Shown in pieces: positions 51,950 through 59,438 of a stretch of 64,000 bases of DNA. The notes below the pieces were generated by a model. That model ran no database searches and had not been told where the DNA came from. It was given only the letters and a program-made list of their open reading frames with translations. This stretch comes from Limnochorda pilosa (GTDB lineage: Bacteria > Bacillota > Limnochordia > Limnochordales > Limnochordaceae): positions 2,232,001-2,296,000 of the forward strand of contig NZ_AP014924.1 of the NCBI RefSeq assembly GCF_001544015.1. Reading direction: 5' to 3'. Within the stretch, counting starts at the first letter, position 1. Every line of letters begins with the position of its first letter. A program made the position numbers and the translations under genes.

Positions 51950-54285
51950 ACGGGAGCGGTCAGGGCGGCCAGACTCTGCGGGACGGGGCCGTAGCGGAGC
52001 AGATCCCGGACGTGGAACGGCGGATCTACGGAGGATGGCTCGGAAAGGCCGTGGGCGTCGCCTACGGCTCCCCGGTGGAGGGCTGGACGTACGAGCAGAT
52101 CCAGGCGGCGCACGGTGACCTGGTGGAGCAGCGGGACCGCTTCTACCTCGTGCCCATGGACCGCCTCTTCGGCGCGGACGACGACACGAGCCATCCGGTC
52201 CTGATGCTGCAGGCCGTGGCCGAGACCCTGCGCGGGAACCCGGCCGCCAGCATGCCCGGCCCCCGCGAGTTGGGGCAGTGGTGGCTCAACCTCATTCCCG
52301 AGGACCACGGCGTCATCTGGCGCGGAGGCTACGCCGTGTCGACCGAGCACACCGCGTTCCTCAACCTGCTGGCGGGGGTGGAGGCGCCGCACTCCGGCTC
52401 TGCGGCACTGAACGGCCCGGTGGTGAGCCAGCAGATAGGAGGCCAGATCTTCAGCGACGTGTGGGGCCTGCTGGCGCCAGGTCGGCCGGAGCTGGCCGCC
52501 GCCTGGGCCGATGCGGCGGCCAGCGTCTCCCACGACCTGGACGGGCGGGTGGGTGCCCGGTTCTTGGCGGCCATGGTGAGTCTTGCCTTCCGGTCGTCCA
52601 CGGTGGAGGACGTGGTTCGCCAGGCCCTGGAGCTGCTTCCCGCCGGAGCGCGCTACACGCAGGTGGTGCACGACGTCCACCGCTTCTGGCGTGAGCACCC
52701 CGACGACTGGCACCAGGCCCGAGCGTACATCGCGGCCACCCACGGGTACGACCGCTACCCCGGCATCTGCCACATCATCCCGAACGCCGCAGTCGTAGCC
52801 ATGGCTTTGCTCTACGGAAGAGGAGACTTCGACCGCACGCTGCGCGTGGCGAATGCTGCCGGCTGGGACACAGACTGTAACGTGGGCAACGCGGCTGCCG
52901 TGGTGGGCGTGCTGGTGGGACCCGAGGGGATCCCAAGGCCGTGGCGGGAGCCGCTTCAGGACCGCGTGGTGGGCTCCGGCGTGCTGGGGGCCCGGAACCT
53001 GTGGTCCATCGCCGCCCTGGCCCGGCTGACGGCCGCAGCGGGAAAGCGGCTGGAGGATCCCACGGAGCCGCCGACGCCGGATCTGATCGAGGCGGCCGCG
53101 CATCGGGCCTCCTTCGACTGGCCCGGCTCCACAGAAAGCATGCGGGGCGAGCGCTCGTCCGAACAGGCGGCACAGACCGTGAGCCAGACGGACGAGCGGG
53201 CGGCCGCCGGAGCCGGCTCACTGAAGGTCGTGGTGAAAGGCCTGAGCCTCCACCGCCCTGCCCGGGTGGTCCTCGACCTGCTTCCGACACCGTCGGACCT
53301 TACCCACACGGCGTACGATCCGGGGTTCTCCCCTTCCCTGCTGCCCGGCCAGCGGGTGGCCGCGCACATGTGGATCCCGGGTGACGGAGGCGGGCTCCGG
53401 GGAAGTGCACCGGAAGGGGAGCGGGGCCCGGCTCCGGTCTCAGGCCTGGTGGCGGGCTTCTTCGTCGACGTGCTCGAAGCCGCCGAGAGTGGATCCCGCC
53501 GCCGGCGGATTCATGCGGAGGCCTTCACACCCCTGGAACCTGAGCGCTGGGCTCGCGTGGCGTGGCAGGTGCCCGCGCTGGACGGGTTTGTCGAGCGCCT
53601 GGGAATCGAGGTGCGCTGCACCCGACCCGCCCAGACCTACGACGGATCGCTCTTCCTCGACGAGCTGACCTGGGGCGGGCCCGCCCGCTTCGGCCTCCGC
53701 TTCCGGGGATGGCCGGCCGCGTTCGGGGCGGCGGCGGGCTGGACGTACAGCAAGGGGTCCTGGCGGGTGGAGGACGGGGCGTACGTGGGGAGCTGCTCGG
53801 ACCACGGCGAGAGCTTCACGGGTTCCCCCGACTGGACTGACGCCAGCGTGGAGGCCGAGATCGCACCGGAACACGGAGGGTGGCACCTGGTCCTCGTAAG
53901 GGCGCAGGGCGCCCGGCGCTGGTATGCGGCAGGCCTGGCCCCCGACGGCCAGCTGGTGATCGTGAGGCAGCGAGACGGCCTCCTCGACCGGCTGGCCGCT
54001 GCCCCCTTCCCGTGGGAACCCGGTGCGTGGTACCGGGTGACGGTGGCGGCCCGGGGCGCGGAGATCGTGGCGGAGGCCGCGAGGGCGGCGGTTGGGAGGC
54101 CGGAGAGGGACACGGAAGGGCATGAAGACGCCGGGCCCCGTTCCGTTCGCCTTCGCTGGCGCGAGTCGTCCCCCGACATCTGGAACCGCGGATGCGTGGG
54201 CCTGGCGGTCCGTGAAGGCAGCCGTATGGCATGCCGGCGGATGCGCGTGGAGGGAGAGACTCGCCGGCGGTTCTGGCGGGCCTAG
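51946..54285 (+). CDS. ADP-ribosylglycohydrolase with C-terminal beta-sandwich domains
   Basis: A 779-residue protein. TTG at 51946 overlaps the permease stop and follows GGGGGG by nine bases. Residues 22-390 are an ARH domain: RRIYGGWLGKAVGVAYGSPVEG at the N-terminus, metal-site GADDDTSHP (D78-T81), HIIPNAAVVAMALLYGRGDFD, and AAGWDTDCNVGN (D308, D310). Both metal motifs are intact. Residues about 430-779 look like two beta-sandwich (jelly-roll or laminin-G-like) domains, suggesting glycan or ligand binding. There is no signal peptide, so it acts in the cytoplasm on what the transporter imports. The stop codon lies in sequence belonging to a DUF433 gene fragment, so the extreme C-terminus may have been changed by recombination. 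Confidence 0.88.
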   Translation: MNGSGQGGQTLRDGAVAEQIPDVERRIYGGWLGKAVGVAYGSPVEGWTYEQIQAAHGDLVEQRDRFYLVPMDRLFGADDDTSHPVLMLQAVAETLRGNPAASMPGPRELGQWWLNLIPEDHGVIWRGGYAVSTEHTAFLNLLAGVEAPHSGSAALNGPVVSQQIGGQIFSDVWGLLAPGRPELAAAWADAAASVSHDLDGRVGARFLAAMVSLAFRSSTVEDVVRQALELLPAGARYTQVVHDVHRFWREHPDDWHQARAYIAATHGYDRYPGICHIIPNAAVVAMALLYGRGDFDRTLRVANAAGWDTDCNVGNAAAVVGVLVGPEGIPRPWREPLQDRVVGSGVLGARNLWSIAALARLTAAAGKRLEDPTEPPTPDLIEAAAHRASFDWPGSTESMRGERSSEQAAQTVSQTDERAAAGAGSLKVVVKGLSLHRPARVVLDLLPTPSDLTHTAYDPGFSPSLLPGQRVAAHMWIPGDGGGLRGSAPEGERGPAPVSGLVAGFFVDVLEAAESGSRRRRIHAEAFTPLEPERWARVAWQVPALDGFVERLGIEVRCTRPAQTYDGSLFLDELTWGGPARFGLRFRGWPAAFGAAAGWTYSKGSWRVEDGAYVGSCSDHGESFTGSPDWTDASVEAEIAPEHGGWHLVLVRAQGARRWYAAGLAPDGQLVIVRQRDGLLDRLAAAPFPWEPGAWYRVTVAARGAEIVAEAARAAVGRPERDTEGHEDAGPRSVRLRWRESSPDIWNRGCVGLAVREGSRMACRRMRVEGETRRRFWRA

Positions 54286-54422
54286 CGGAAGGATCGTCCG
54301 TTGAAGACATCCTTCGTTCCTTCCCATCACTCACGGAAGAGGACGTTCGGGCCGTGATCGCGTTCGCGGCAGCCTCTGCCGAAGAGGACTTGCCGGTTTC
54401 CGGCCTTCCTGCGGGGCTATGA
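54283..54422 (+). pseudogene. DUF433 antitoxin fragment, 5' end lost
   Basis: The frame encodes [20 protein letters not shown] followed by [12 protein letters not shown], the C-terminal helix-turn-helix part of DUF433 antitoxins. The conserved N-terminal half (with the GTRI motif) is missing and replaced by the end of the ARH gene. It overlaps the DUF5615 start (ATGA), as in intact toxin-antitoxin pairs. Confidence 0.75.
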
Positions 54423-54597
54423 GGATTAAGATCGACGAGAACCTCCCCACCGACCTGGCTCGCGAGTTGGCGGGGCTTGGACATGATGTCGACACCGTAC
54501 GAGACGAGGCGGCGTCCGGCAAGCCCGATGGGGAAGTATGGGACGTGACTCGGCGCGGGGGTCGCTTCTTCATCGCGCAGGATCTTGACTTCTTCCA
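54419..54597 (+). pseudogene. DUF5615 PIN-like toxin fragment, 3' end lost
   Basis: ATG at 54419 opens [20 protein letters not shown] and continues through [13 protein letters not shown] to [11 protein letters not shown], the N-terminal half of a DUF5615 PIN-like nuclease with its acidic residues. After about 54597 the homology stops and the sequence becomes the reverse complement of a transposase gene. The partner of the DUF433 fragment upstream; neither can be functional. Confidence 0.8.
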
Positions 54598-54752
54598 CGA
54601 AGGCGGCAAGCACGAGGGCGAGCGTGGCCACGTACGCAAGGGCTTCCACACGGCGCGTGCTCTTGAGAAAGATGCCCTCGGCCAGGATCGGGTGCTTGTA
54701 CACCCGAAAGCCCTGTTCCACCTTGGTGTGGCCCGTGTACTCCTCCAAGAGG
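54594..54752 (-). mobile_element. IS1634-type transposase remnant
   Basis: The minus strand encodes [20 protein letters not shown], then [24 protein letters not shown], matching the conserved C-terminal part of IS1634/IS4-like transposases. Both ends are missing: it is cut on one side by the DUF5615 fragment and on the other by the capD-like remnant. No terminal inverted repeats were seen. Confidence 0.75.
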
Positions 54753-54764
54753 GCGGTATCGCTC

Positions 54765-54829
54765 CACTCCTATCTCCGGGTTGACGGTTTACACACTCCG
54801 CCTCCCCGGCCCCTTGCCGCTTGGCCCAC
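54765..54829. repeat. Short repeat shared with 58005-58069
   Basis: The two stretches, in the same orientation, share blocks such as CTCCTATCT, CACTCCGCC and TGCCGCTTGGCC over about 65 bases. On the minus strand this is the end of the capD-like remnant and the start of the following sequence. Confidence 0.65.
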
Positions 54830-55572
54830 AAGGCCGCCATCTCCCCCTCCCTCACCGGCACCCTCAGCACCTCCAACCCATGCTCCAGCCATGCCGGATC
54901 CACCTCCTGGTCATGGATACGGACGATGTCGGGGTGGCTCGTCCGCTCCACGTTCTCGCCGTCGGTGCGGAGCTCCTCGAAGAGCCGCTCGCCCGGGTGG
55001 GTGCCGGTGACAGGCCCGCCGGCGGCGATCTGGCGCTTGAAGGTGGGGATCACGCTCCCCCGGCTCCCCAGGACGTTCCCGAAGCGGACGGCCACGAAGC
55101 GGGTCCGGCTCCTCCGGTCCATGGTCTGCACGACCATCTCGGCCACCCGCTTGGAGGCCCCCATCGCGTTGTGCGGTTGACCGCCTTGTCGGTGCTCGCC
55201 ATCACGAAGCGCTCGGTGCCGAATCGGTCCGCCGTCAGGCAAAGTTTGAGGGTTCCGAGGACGTTGTTGGTCGCCGCCTCGTCGGGGTGGGCCTCCTTGA
55301 GGGGCACGTGCTTGTGGGCCGCAGCGTGGAAGACCACCGCCGGCCGGTGCGCGGCGAAGACGGCCTCCACCTTCCGCTCGTCCCGCATGTCGGCGATGGC
55401 GGTGACCAGAGGGATCTGCGGATGGGCCGTCCGGAGCTCCTCCAGGGTCTCGAAGATGCTATTCTCGCCGTGCCCCAGGAGGATGAGGTGCCCGGGGGCG
55501 CAGCGGGCCACCTGCCGGCAGAGCTCCGAGCCGATGGATCCACGCCCTTGGTAACCTGCTCCACCCTCCATG
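54790..55572 (-). pseudogene. CapD/FlaA1-like polysaccharide biosynthesis gene, decayed
   Basis: Minus-strand remnant of a nucleotide-sugar 4,6-dehydratase. It begins at the Rossmann motif GRGSIGSELCRQVA without the membrane N-terminus. It continues through [22 protein letters not shown] and ASTDKAVN, then loses one base near 55178 and shifts frame into [13 protein letters not shown] and [18 protein letters not shown]. Near 54998 about 80 codons are deleted: VTGTHP jumps to [13 protein letters not shown]. The end ([13 protein letters not shown]) fits the family. Three independent lesions make it a pseudogene. Its presence suggests an old surface-polysaccharide locus related to the rml genes. 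Confidence 0.88.
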
Positions 55573-55599
55573 CCTTGTCCGATGTGCGCGCACGCGATT

Positions 55600-56148
55600 C
55601 TACTGTCCGGCCCCAAGCGCCGCCTCCAGCTCCGCCAGCTCGCGAAGGGCCACCCCCACCTCCGCTTCGTTGAAATGCGGCTTGAGAGCCAGCACCGCCT
55701 CCACCGTGCTCGGCTCATCTCTTTCTTTCCCATCCAGCCCCTTCTGAAGGTAGTACGTAGTGGCCAGAAGTTCCAGGTCCCGCACATGCCGCTGCCCCAG
55801 GTGTCCCACAGCCCTGTGAATGACCTGGCGGTGCTCATCCGATATCTCAGGTCCGCCGCCGGGGAACGCCGCTCCCACCTGGTAGTGGACGCCGTAGCCG
55901 CCTGGATCCGGCTCCACCTTGACCAGCCCCTGCCAACGCATGATGGCCAGCTCTTCCTCGAGATCAAAGCTGTACGGTCCGTAGTGATAGATCACGAAGG
56001 AGTAGCCCATAGGTAGCCCACAGAGGTGCTGGATGAAAAACGAGCACTTCTGTACATGCGTACTGCCACTCCAGCTCCCTCCGTCGTTCAGCTCCTGAAT
56101 CAGAGCCACAACGAACGACCGTCGTTCCTGCACCAGGCCCGCCACCAT
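55600..56148 (-). CDS. YwgA-like protein (partner of HD-domain gene)
   Basis: A 182-residue protein. It resembles B. subtilis YwgA and, more loosely, the DUF4065-like fold: VQKCSFFIQHLCGLPMGYSF, then YHYGPYSFDLEEELAIMRWQGL (residues about 32-75). ATG at 56148 follows a G-rich stretch; the gene begins 33 bases after the HD-domain gene stop on the same strand. In B. subtilis ywfO (HD protein) and ywgA are also neighbours. No catalytic motif is visible. DUF4065-like (Panacea) proteins act as antitoxins, so a toxin-neutralising or regulatory role toward the HD enzyme is possible but unproven. Confidence 0.7.
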   Translation of the reverse strand: MVAGLVQERRSFVVALIQELNDGGSWSGSTHVQKCSFFIQHLCGLPMGYSFVIYHYGPYSFDLEEELAIMRWQGLVKVEPDPGGYGVHYQVGAAFPGGGPEISDEHRQVIHRAVGHLGQRHVRDLELLATTYYLQKGLDGKERDEPSTVEAVLALKPHFNEAEVGVALRELAELEAALGAGQ

Positions 56149-56181
56149 GCTTGCTGCCCCCCCGGTAGCTGATGAAGCACC

Positions 56182-57438
56182 TCACCCAACAAATCTGCTC
56201 AATGCGTTTCGAACATCCTTGATCAGATCGTCGCGTCGATCTGCGTAGACCCTGAGGAACGCCAGCGGAGGTAGGACCCCGAAGATTCTCGACTCAGTGA
56301 CCCAGGAAGACAAGCCTTGGCGACCCAGAATCCTGACGTTCAGCTCTCGGTCACGGACGAGGGGTCGGTTTTGGCTGTCGACGTACACTTCCTCCCCGAA
56401 CCTTTCGGCCAGTAGAGCGCTGAGGTCGGAGTGTTGATCCAGATACCTCTGAATGTCACCCTCGGGTGCCTCGAACACCAGCTTGAAATGAAGCCTGTTC
56501 GCAAGGATGCTCGCCCATCGCGAACCGCCGGCCGAAGCTTCGTGGAAGATGGCCGCTTCGACGCGACTGTCATCCCACGCCACATACTCATCGGGTGCCA
56601 ACGGCCACTGCCCGTCTGGCAGCAGATCACGAAGGGCTTGCCTCAGATGCTGGTCGTACATGCGCCTGACGTGATGATGGTACACCTGTTGAAACATGAA
56701 GTACCGCGCCAGGATCAGGCCCTCGGCGGCGTGCACTCCCCCCACCTCCAGGGCCACGAACGGGTCCTGAGTCTTCGGATCTTGAACGAAGGTCAGCGTG
56801 TGGATCAGTCGGTGGAGATCGAACTGGCCGTACTTCACCCCGGTGTGCAGGCTGTCTCTGAGGAGATAGTCCATCCGGTCCGCTCCGAACACCCCCGTGA
56901 TCAGCTCCGAGAGAAACTGGTGCACGGCCGTCAAGCGCGCGTTGGAGTGCTTGACACCGACCGCCACCGGGATGATGTCTTCCTCCACACGAATCCCTGC
57001 CCGGTAGTGCTGATCCTCGATGATGGCCCGAATCTCCGCCTCCCTGATCAGCTTGGCGCTCATGGCTTCGTGCCCTCCGGGAAGCAGCCCTTCCTCCGGC
57101 GCGTGCGAAAACGGCGGGTGGCCGACATCGTGGAGCAGGGCCGCAAGACGGAGGACCCTGCGCAGTCTTTCCCGCTCGCCCTCCCTTCGGATACCCAGCG
57201 CCCGAAGAAGCTCATGCCCGCCTTTCTGCATCATGGTGTCGAACAGTTGGCTCGCCACCTCCATGACGCCCAATGAGTGCTCGAACCGCGTGTGCACCGC
57301 CCCTGGATACACCATGTGGGTGAGGGCCAGCTGTTTGACCCGCCGCAACCTCTGGAAAGGCTTGGAGTTGATCAGGTCCCTCTCGAGCTCATCATAGACG
57401 ATGAAACCATGAACAGGGTCGCGTACCTCGTACAGCAC
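56182..57438 (-). CDS. HD-domain phosphohydrolase, YwfO-like
   Basis: A 418-residue HD-superfamily enzyme of the dGTPase-like group. Metal ligands are the histidine of TRFEHSLGVMEVA (about residue 47), the HD pair of LLHDVGHPPFSHAPEEG (about 101-102) and the aspartate of GADRMDYLLRDS. The opening YEVRDPVHGFIVYDELE and QRLRRVKQLALTHMVYPGA are typical of YwfO. GTG at 57438 is preferred: AGGAG lies nine bases upstream but directly touches an ATG at 57447. It likely hydrolyses nucleotides or nucleic-acid phosphoesters. It is followed by the YwgA-like gene, and its upstream region carries the duplicated rmlD end. Confidence 0.88.
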   Translation of the reverse strand: MLYEVRDPVHGFIVYDELERDLINSKPFQRLRRVKQLALTHMVYPGAVHTRFEHSLGVMEVASQLFDTMMQKGGHELLRALGIRREGERERLRRVLRLAALLHDVGHPPFSHAPEEGLLPGGHEAMSAKLIREAEIRAIIEDQHYRAGIRVEEDIIPVAVGVKHSNARLTAVHQFLSELITGVFGADRMDYLLRDSLHTGVKYGQFDLHRLIHTLTFVQDPKTQDPFVALEVGGVHAAEGLILARYFMFQQVYHHHVRRMYDQHLRQALRDLLPDGQWPLAPDEYVAWDDSRVEAAIFHEASAGGSRWASILANRLHFKLVFEAPEGDIQRYLDQHSDLSALLAERFGEEVYVDSQNRPLVRDRELNVRILGRQGLSSWVTESRIFGVLPPLAFLRVYADRRDDLIKDVRNALSRFVG

Positions 57439-57562
57439 GGATCTCATCTCCTGGGCGATCCCGCGTTCGTCCGAGCCTGCTCCATCCTTGTGACCCCGAG
57501 CTCGCAAGGACTCACCCAACGGATCCGCTCGCTCGGGCACAAAGCCGGGACCCTGCCTGTCG

Positions 57563-57745
57563 CCTCTCATCCATGCGTACATCCGTTCGTGACCACGCCG
57601 GCAGGATACCACGAGGAAAGCGCGCGGCGCAACAAGTGGAATGACCAGCGGCGGCGAGAAAGATAGCGCCAGATGATCCTATTGGAAGAATTCAGGCTCC
57701 CTCGCCCGCAGATCTTCCAAAGAACGATGGAGCGCCTCTCTTGCT
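57563..57745. repeat. Copy 2 of duplicated rmlD-end segment
   Basis: Matches 31160-31345 in order and orientation at roughly 70 percent identity. On the minus strand it includes a stop codon at 57679 preceded by a frame ending LRAREPEFFQ, against LRAREPELFP in rmlD. The frame (57679 to about 57804) has no start and is a gene-end fragment. The gap 57448-58613 otherwise holds only the fragments listed. Confidence 0.75.
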
Positions 57746-57903
57746 GCCGAATGCTTGACGTAGCCCACCCGCCTGGCGCGGGCCCCATACCACTCATATC
57801 TCCTTCCCACCCCCTCCTCCCACCCCGCGTGCCCCCGGACCTAACGCATCCCAATAGCTGATTCGCTCCCTCGACTTCCTTGCAGAGGCGCGCTCCTCCG
57901 GGC

Positions 57904-57999
57904 TCAGCTGTTCGAGGGCGGCCTCGACGGTACGGTCCTCAGCCATGAACCGCAAGCACACGTGGTCTGAGACGTTCTGTTTATATTCTTGATCTTCAT
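57904..57999 (-). pseudogene. Fragment of a small CGSWL-motif protein
   Basis: ATG at 57999 with AGGAGGGAG upstream encodes MKIKNINRTSQTTCACGSWL, which resembles the N-terminus of a widespread small cysteine-containing (HNH-like) protein. After the CGSWL motif the match stops and the frame ends 11 codons later. Recognition is from memory of the motif only. Confidence 0.4.
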
Positions 58000-58004
58000 G
58001 CTTC

Positions 58005-58069
58005 TCCCTCCTATCTTCAGCTTGGCGGTTCACTCACTCCGCCCCCACCGTCCCCTGCCGCTTGGCCAG
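58005..58069. repeat. Second copy of the 54765-54829 repeat
   Basis: Same orientation, about 65 bases. On the minus strand both copies contain an AKRQG-coding stretch and a GATAGGAG site, so they may be a shared gene end plus the ribosome site of the next gene. Confidence 0.65.
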
Positions 58070-58558
58070 CCTCACCACCTTGCCCGCCACCTGCCCGCCA
58101 AGCTGTGTCTTGCCGACCCCTTCCGTGCCCGGCTGGACCGTGTCCCGCTGGCTCGTGCCCACCTCTTGCCGGTCCTCCCCCGCCGCCACCTCAGCGACCC
58201 CTGCTGCCTCGTTCGGCACCCTCCCCTGCCCCGGCGCGACCAGCGCGGCCCCCCGCCCGCAAGCGTGCGGGCATCGAGATGGCCGTGGCGGCCGCGTGCT
58301 CCTTGCCCCGGCGCCGCAACAGCGCTGGCACCGAGATGGCTCTGGTGCCCGCGTGCTCCTTCCCCCAACCCCCGCAGCAGCACCGGCCTGGGGGCGCCGG
58401 CGTAGCCTCGGCCGTACGAATCCCGGAACCATCCCGGCCACCCTTCACCGTTTAGCGCAAGGACCCCATCCACGTCCGCCGTCCTTCTGAAAACACGTCG
58501 CCCCACGCGGGAGGAAATCGCTTCCCCCCGTCGTATATGCACGGTCAATACGCAGGAT
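58070..58558. other. Unassigned region with imperfect 57-bp repeat
   Basis: No gene can be assigned. Three overlapping open frames exist on the minus strand but none resembles a known family or has a ribosome site. About 58270-58385 holds two imperfect copies of a roughly 57-base unit (each with GAGATGG and GCGTGCTCCTT). Confidence 0.45.
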
Positions 58559-58571
58559 CAAACAGTGTTTG
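58559..58571. promoter_or_regulatory. Candidate IclR operator
   Basis: CAAACAGTGTTTG is a perfect 6-bp inverted repeat around one base, 43 bases before the iclR-type start, in an otherwise AT-richer stretch where the promoter should lie. Confidence 0.5.
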
Positions 58572-58613
58572 CTTCTGCATAACATCCTCGCCGATCCTGG
58601 CGATGGCTGGTAG

Positions 58614-59438
58614 GTGCAGCGTGTGAGCAGCGATCGAAGCCCTCGGTCCTACATCGTGCAGAGCGTGGACAAGGCCGCCCGCCTCCTCCACGCGCTGGCC
58701 GCGGAGGACGTGGAGCATCTGGGCGTGACGGAACTGGCCGGCCGCCTCGGCTTCAGCAAGAACCAGGTCTTCCGCCTGCTCAAGACCCTGGAGCGCCGGG
58801 GCCTGGTGGAGCAGGACCCCCAGACCGAGCGGTACCACCTGGGCACCACCGTCCTCTTCCTCGCCGGACACGTCCAGCGGGGCATGGGGCTGGTGCGAGC
58901 GGCCGCCCCCATCCTCGACCGGCTCGCCCTGGAGACCGGCGAGACGATCCACCTGGTGGCCCGGCGTGGGCTCGAGGGGGTGATGGTCGACTTCCGTGAG
59001 AGCCCCCAACCCGTCCGCCTCACCGCCCGGCTGGGCGGGCACTACCCGCTCCACGCAGGCGCCTGCCCCGTGGCGATCCTGGCCGCTCTGCCGCCCGATT
59101 GGCAGCAGAAGGTGATCGACGACCTCCCCATGCTACCCCGTTACACCGAGCGGACCGTCGCCGACCCCGTCCGCCTGCGGGAGGCGATCGAGCAGGTACA
59201 GGCCTTGGGATACTCCCTGAGCGACGAGGACGTCGATGCAGATGGTCGAGCGGTGGGGGCGGCGATCCTCGACCGGGCCGGCTGGCCGGTCGGGGCCGTG
59301 AGTGTGGCGGGTCCCTCCTCCCGCCTGACCCAGGAACGCCTTCACCAGTACGGCCAGAAGGTCCACGCCGCCGCAGCCGAGATCGGCGCCCGGCTGAGCC
59401 TCGTGGTCGGACGCATCGAGCAGGAGGCAACCCTATGA
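58614..59438 (+). CDS. IclR-family transcriptional regulator
   Basis: A 274-residue regulator with the IclR winged helix at about residues 14-75 (SVDKAARLLHALAAEDVEHLG, VTELAGRLGFSKNQVFRLLKTL) and an IclR effector domain (ETGETIHLVARRG, HYPLHAGACPVAILAAL, GYSLSDEDVDADGRAVGAAI, GAVSVAGPSSRL). GTG at 58614 is taken; a second GTG three codons later is equally possible. Its stop overlaps the DppB-type start (ATGA), so it is the first gene of the peptide transporter operon and likely its controller. The CAAACA/TGTTTG palindrome upstream is the obvious site. Confidence 0.92.
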   Translation: MQRVSSDRSPRSYIVQSVDKAARLLHALAAEDVEHLGVTELAGRLGFSKNQVFRLLKTLERRGLVEQDPQTERYHLGTTVLFLAGHVQRGMGLVRAAAPILDRLALETGETIHLVARRGLEGVMVDFRESPQPVRLTARLGGHYPLHAGACPVAILAALPPDWQQKVIDDLPMLPRYTERTVADPVRLREAIEQVQALGYSLSDEDVDADGRAVGAAILDRAGWPVGAVSVAGPSSRLTQERLHQYGQKVHAAAAEIGARLSLVVGRIEQEATL

